In this document: one piece after another, positions 6,292-9,102 of the stretch | How positions within the stretch are numbered: position 1 is the stretch's first letter | Layout: each line of letters begins with the position of its first letter | Assembly: GCA_947258635.1 (NCBI GenBank) | Contig: CAMYJM010000071.1 | Coordinates: 1 to 9,102 of the forward strand | From: an uncultured Acidimicrobiaceae bacterium | GTDB lineage: Bacteria; Actinomycetota; Acidimicrobiia; Spongiisociales; UBA5794 | DNA: 9,102 bases | Direction: 5' to 3' | Made by a program: the position numbers and the translations under genes | The notes under the pieces: model-generated | Seen by the model: only the letters and a program-made list of their open reading frames with translations | Told to the model about the DNA's origin: nothing | Database searches by the model: none

Positions 6292-7047
6292 ATGATCAGT
6301 GCTTCCTACCTCAGGGTGTACTCGCCCAGCAGCCGCGGTGAGGCCCGTTCGCTTGCGTCGCATCAATGGCGCCGGGACGTCCTGCGCGCCGACGGCTACT
6401 TCATGTGGGCGGAGTCGGACCAGGACGATGCTTTCAAGGTCGAGTGGAAGGGCCAGACGCTGGTTTGCCCCCGCAACGGACGGCTCAGGATGTTGGAGGG
6501 AATCGTCGCCTTCGGCAACGTGCACCCGGGGGCTTCCTTGCTGCCGGCGACTGCGGTGCAGCGCGCCGCCGATGAGCTGCGCCGCATCAGAGCCGGAGCC
6601 CCCCGGGCGCGGTCGCACATCTTGACGTCTCCATGGCAGGTGCCGCTGCGCTGGTTCAGCGCTTTCGATCCGGCAGACCGCGAGCTCTACGACATCGGGA
6701 GCGAGGCCTCTCTCCGCTATCGGACGGATCTCGACGCGGCGGCTGACAGGGTGTCGCGCGCGGTTGAGATCATCGACCGGGCAGGGTTCGATGACAGCCT
6801 CATCGACGTTGTCGAGGACCTGGAGCGTTGGCTCAGGGGCTTCCCCGACGGGTCGATGCTCGAGCTCGACTACGCATCGGTGGCCGAGCAGTTCTCGGCG
6901 GTCGAGCTGGCCTTTGACGAGTCGGCCGCCCAGATTCGGGAGTCACTCGATGCTCTTGAAGCGCTCGACTTTGAACGGGCTGGGGAGAAGTACGCCGAGG
7001 TTGCCGCCCGCTGGGTGCATGCCCAGGCCCTCGCCTACGTCAACTAG
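6292..7047 (+). CDS. Uncharacterised protein resembling the actinobacterial DUF8083 type
   Basis: This is a soluble 251-residue protein with no signal peptide or membrane helix and no catalytic motif I can name. The pattern matches, from memory, an uncharacterised actinobacterial family (DUF8083 type): an N-terminal SASYLRVYSP (3-12), a central VCPRNGRLRMLEG stretch (58-70), SPWQVPLRWFSAFDP (113-127), LRYRTDLDAA (141-150), then a helical C-terminal half with ELDYASV (191-197) and a final ARWVHAQALAYVN (239-251). The family label should be confirmed by a profile search. Function is unknown. It is transcribed divergently from the leucine dehydrogenase operon across a 136-bp gap. A GTG at 6268 would add eight residues, but the ATG at 6292 matches the conserved N terminus and has a TANNNT box at leaderless spacing. 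Its stop shares bases with the stop of the convergent racemase-type gene. Confidence 0.75.
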   Translation: MISASYLRVYSPSSRGEARSLASHQWRRDVLRADGYFMWAESDQDDAFKVEWKGQTLVCPRNGRLRMLEGIVAFGNVHPGASLLPATAVQRAADELRRIRAGAPRARSHILTSPWQVPLRWFSAFDPADRELYDIGSEASLRYRTDLDAAADRVSRAVEIIDRAGFDDSLIDVVEDLERWLRGFPDGSMLELDYASVAEQFSAVELAFDESAAQIRESLDALEALDFERAGEKYAEVAARWVHAQALAYVN

Positions 7048-8159
7048 CGGACGACGTGGCGACGCTGCGTCGCCGCGAGTAGGTACTCGGTGTCGACCTC
7101 GACGCCGATCCCGTAGCCGATCGGCACGCCGATGTGGCCGGCGACCATCTCAATCGGTGCCGTGATGAGGTCACGGTTCCAGTATTCCGTGCTCGGTCCC
7201 ATGTCGCCCGGCAGATCGAAGCCGGGGAGAGATGCGAGGGCCAGGTTGTGGGCCCGTCCGACGCCGGTCTCGAGCATTCCCCCGATCCACAGGCTGAGCC
7301 CGGCATTGCGGGCGAGCTTGTAGGCGGCGCGGGCCTCTGAGTGCCCACCCAGCCTGCCGGGCTTGATGCTGAGGGCCCGAGCCGCGTGCATGTCGACGAT
7401 GCGGCGAACCGAGTTGCGGCTGCTCGCCGACTCATCGAGCGCGATCGGCGTAGACATTGAATCCTGCAGGTCCGCGCTAGCCCCGAGAAGGCCCGGAGGA
7501 AAGGGCTGTTCAATCCACGCAAGGCCTAACGCGTCCAGCTCTCGTAATGGCCCGATGTCGTCCACGGAGAAACTGCCGTTGGCGTCAGCGACGATGGGGA
7601 CACCGTCGGCCGCTCGGATGGCTGCGGCGGCGGTGCTCAACGCCGTCCTCGGTTCGACCTTTATCTTGATCCGCTGATATCCCGCCCGCCGTGCCTCGGC
7701 GACGTCGGTGGCCAGGGTCCCCGCATGCCCGAGGCCGATCGTCTTGCCCGTCGCGATGTTGTTGCGGGTGCCGCCCAGGAGGTTGGAGAGGCTGCGACCC
7801 TGGCGGCGCGCGACCATGTCCCATGCCGCCATCTCCACGGCCGCCCCTGCAATCGGCGTCCGGGCGGCGGCGCCGGAAAGGTAGTCGGCCAACTCGTCGG
7901 GTGACTCAAAGCGGCGATTGTGCAGTGCGGGGATGATGCCCCCCTGCAAGGCACGCCATGCGCTATCGACCGTCTCGCCGACGTAGCCCGCCGCGGGAAA
8001 AGCCACACACTCGCCCCAGCCGTACACCCCGTCCGCGTCCCAGATCCGGACGAGGATGACGGGTCGCTCTTCAATGGTCCCGTGGGCCGCAACCAGCGGC
8101 CGGCGCGAGCTCATGGCGACCTGCAGCATTTCGATGCGCTTGATGCGGACGTGGTTCAT
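7044..8159 (-). CDS. Enolase-superfamily enzyme: o-succinylbenzoate synthase / N-succinylamino acid racemase type
   Basis: This 371-residue enzyme of the muconate-lactonising subgroup matches the MenC/NSAR branch. The barrel carries the catalytic set: IKIKVEP (164-170, lysines 165 and 167), VADAN (190-194, metal ligand D192), WIEQP (215-219, E217), LDES (241-244, D242) and SIKPG (264-268, K266). GGMLETGVGRAHNLALASLP (293-312) and the VP-GYGIGVEVD ending are hallmarks of the OSBS/NSAR subfamily. It either makes o-succinylbenzoate for menaquinone, racemises N-succinylamino acids, or does both. No other men gene is present, so the role is open. The open frame extends 54 residues further upstream, but that extension reads through the hairpin at 8181-8209 and is Ala/Arg-rich without family similarity. 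The ATG at 8159 is the family-like start. No clear Shine-Dalgarno or perfect -10 box is visible before it. Confidence 0.88.
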   Translation of the reverse strand: MNHVRIKRIEMLQVAMSSRRPLVAAHGTIEERPVILVRIWDADGVYGWGECVAFPAAGYVGETVDSAWRALQGGIIPALHNRRFESPDELADYLSGAAARTPIAGAAVEMAAWDMVARRQGRSLSNLLGGTRNNIATGKTIGLGHAGTLATDVAEARRAGYQRIKIKVEPRTALSTAAAAIRAADGVPIVADANGSFSVDDIGPLRELDALGLAWIEQPFPPGLLGASADLQDSMSTPIALDESASSRNSVRRIVDMHAARALSIKPGRLGGHSEARAAYKLARNAGLSLWIGGMLETGVGRAHNLALASLPGFDLPGDMGPSTEYWNRDLITAPIEMVAGHIGVPIGYGIGVEVDTEYLLAATQRRHVVR

Positions 8160-8180
8160 GAGATGAGTAGCCCCAACCGC

Positions 8181-8209
8181 GAAAGGGCTCCGGAGTCCGG
8201 AGCCCTTTC
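8181..8209 (-). terminator. Strong hairpin, likely terminator of the RTX gene
   Basis: GAAAGGGCTCCGG (8181-8193) pairs perfectly with CCGGAGCCCTTTC (8197-8209), a 13-bp stem with a three-base AGT loop. It lies just after the RTX stop (8233) and before the start of the next minus-strand gene (8159), where a terminator is expected. No clean U-run follows on the minus strand, so it may be an atypical terminator or an mRNA 3'-end stabiliser. The symmetrical stem could act on either strand. Confidence 0.7.
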
Positions 8210-8232
8210 TGGTTTCAGTGGTGCGGGCCGGC

Positions 8233-9102
8233 CTAGGCCTCGCAGCTCGTGTTGCTCTCGCCTCTGACGCAAGTGTCGGTGTCCTGGCCGCCGTTGAGCA
8301 CATCCACGCCGCCGCCACCATTGAGGAAGTCGTTGCCCGGGTGCCCGTTGATCACGTCGGCACTCTTGCCACCGTTGAGTGTGTCGGCCCCCGACCCACC
8401 GTTGATCACATCGGCACCGATAGCTCCGTAGGCGGTGTCGTCGCCGGCATTGCCGTTCAGCGTGTCGTTGCCGGGCCCGCCCCGCAGCGCGTCGTTGCCG
8501 TCGCGGCCCACGAGGAGGTCGTTGCCGTCTTCACCTCTCAGGTCGTCGTCGCCGCGAGCACCGTCGAGCGTGTCGTCGCCGTCTCCGCCGTGGATCGTGT
8601 CATTGCCGGCACCGCCGTCGAGGGTGTCGTTGCCACCTCCGCCGTGGATCGTGTCGTTGCCGCCACGACCGTCGATAACGTTGACGGCGGCGCTTCCCAC
8701 GAGGGTGTCGGCGAACTCGGAACCAGCGAGATTCTCGAATCCGGCAAAGGTGTCGTCGCCGGCGCCACCTGTGGCAGTCCCGGCTGCCAGGTCAACCTCG
8801 ACACCCGAGGGTGCCCCGCCATACAGCACAGTATCGCGGCCGGTGCCGCCGCTGAGAGTGTCGTTGCCATCTTCTCCGTTCAAGCGGTCGGCTCCGGACG
8901 ATCCGATGAGAATGTCGTTGCCGCCGCCGCCGAACATCCTGTCGCCCTTCTTGCCGCCCCGCAGCTCGTCGTTGCCGCCGCCGCCGGCCAAGAAGTCCTT
9001 GCCGGCAGCTCCGTAGAGCTTGTCGTCGTGGAGGCCGCCGTGGAGTTTGTCATTGCCGGTCTGGCCGCGGATCAGGTCACGACCGGTGTCGCCCCAGATT
9101 TG
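8233..9102 (-). CDS. RTX calcium-binding repeat protein (5' partial, runs off right edge)
   Basis: The frame is open from the right edge to a TAG at 8233 and shows 289 residues, almost all glycine- and aspartate-rich nonapeptides of the GGxGxDxLx type (GGGGNDELR, GGAGNDTIH, GGDGDDTLD and others). In RTX proteins such repeats form a calcium-bound parallel beta-roll and occur in secreted or surface proteins. About six repeats precede a roughly 50-residue interruption (APSGVEVDLAAGTATGG to AVNVIDG, a common spacer in RTX proteins), and about fifteen follow. The chain ends in DTDTCVRGESNTSCEA, with two cysteines near the C terminus. An apparent start at 8991 is a TTG inside the repeats and is not real, since the repeats continue to the window edge. 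Any N-terminal enzymatic or signal region lies outside. Its function is therefore unknown. Confidence 0.9.
   Translation of the reverse strand, partial: QIWGDTGRDLIRGQTGNDKLHGGLHDDKLYGAAGKDFLAGGGGNDELRGGKKGDRMFGGGGNDILIGSSGADRLNGEDGNDTLSGGTGRDTVLYGGAPSGVEVDLAAGTATGGAGDDTFAGFENLAGSEFADTLVGSAAVNVIDGRGGNDTIHGGGGNDTLDGGAGNDTIHGGDGDDTLDGARGDDDLRGEDGNDLLVGRDGNDALRGGPGNDTLNGNAGDDTAYGAIGADVINGGSGADTLNGGKSADVINGHPGNDFLNGGGGVDVLNGGQDTDTCVRGESNTSCEA

Noticed and set aside
8160..8321. N-terminal 54-residue extension of the MenC-type protein
   Set aside because: It would translate through the 8181-8209 hairpin and the RTX 3' end, has Ala/Arg/Thr low-complexity sequence, and family proteins start near MNHVRIKRIE.
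8435..9016. Plus-strand Pro/Ser-rich open frame opposite the RTX gene
   Set aside because: Its repeats are just the complement of the GGxGxDxLx codons. The minus strand gives the classical RTX pattern.

Overview
The window is high-GC bacterial DNA, densely packed with genes. The mix of genes suggests an actinobacterium: a valine/leucine dehydrogenase, an NSAR/OSBS-type enolase-superfamily enzyme, a protein resembling an uncharacterised actinobacterial family, an ECF-like protein with a C-terminal membrane-linked sensor, and an RTX protein with a Cys-containing C-terminal tail. Two genes appear to have leaderless-type promoters, which fits. This placement rests on gene content and style; no rRNA or other marker is present.

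Layout, left to right. (1) Bases 3-793, plus strand: the last 37 codons of an unidentified protein, overlapping by ATGA with a PlsY-like membrane protein. (2) Bases 801-2975, minus strand, tail-to-tail with the PlsY-like gene: a 724-residue protein with an N-terminal sigma-70/ECF-like domain, one transmembrane helix and a large predicted extracytoplasmic beta-propeller-like domain. Its start is preceded by a TANNNT -10 box at leaderless spacing and by a tandem heptamer/palindrome lying where the -35 region should be. (3) Bases 3046-6155, minus strand: a two-gene operon, leucine/valine dehydrogenase followed by a fused E1 alpha-beta branched-chain 2-oxoacid dehydrogenase. The genes overlap by 7 bp, and an extended Shine-Dalgarno site for the second lies inside the end of the first. 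(4) Bases 6292-7047, plus strand, divergent from the operon: an uncharacterised 251-residue protein resembling the DUF8083 type. (5) Bases 7044-8159, minus strand: a MenC/N-succinylamino-acid racemase-type enzyme whose stop codon shares a CTAG palindrome with the stop of the preceding convergent gene. (6) Bases 8181-8209: a strong hairpin, then the 3' part of an RTX repeat protein running off the right edge.

Functionally, the dehydrogenase pair is the clearest unit: branched-chain amino acids are deaminated to 2-oxoacids, which E1 decarboxylates and passes to an E2/E3 that is not in this window. The nearby racemase-type enzyme could also belong to amino acid metabolism rather than menaquinone synthesis, but nothing else here proves it. 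The most unusual object is the membrane-tethered sigma-like protein with its own repeat-bearing promoter. It looks like a one-polypeptide sensor-regulator and is the best candidate for something not well described. There is no CRISPR array, tRNA, rRNA, transposase or phage gene, and no stretch above 300 bases lacks a gene.
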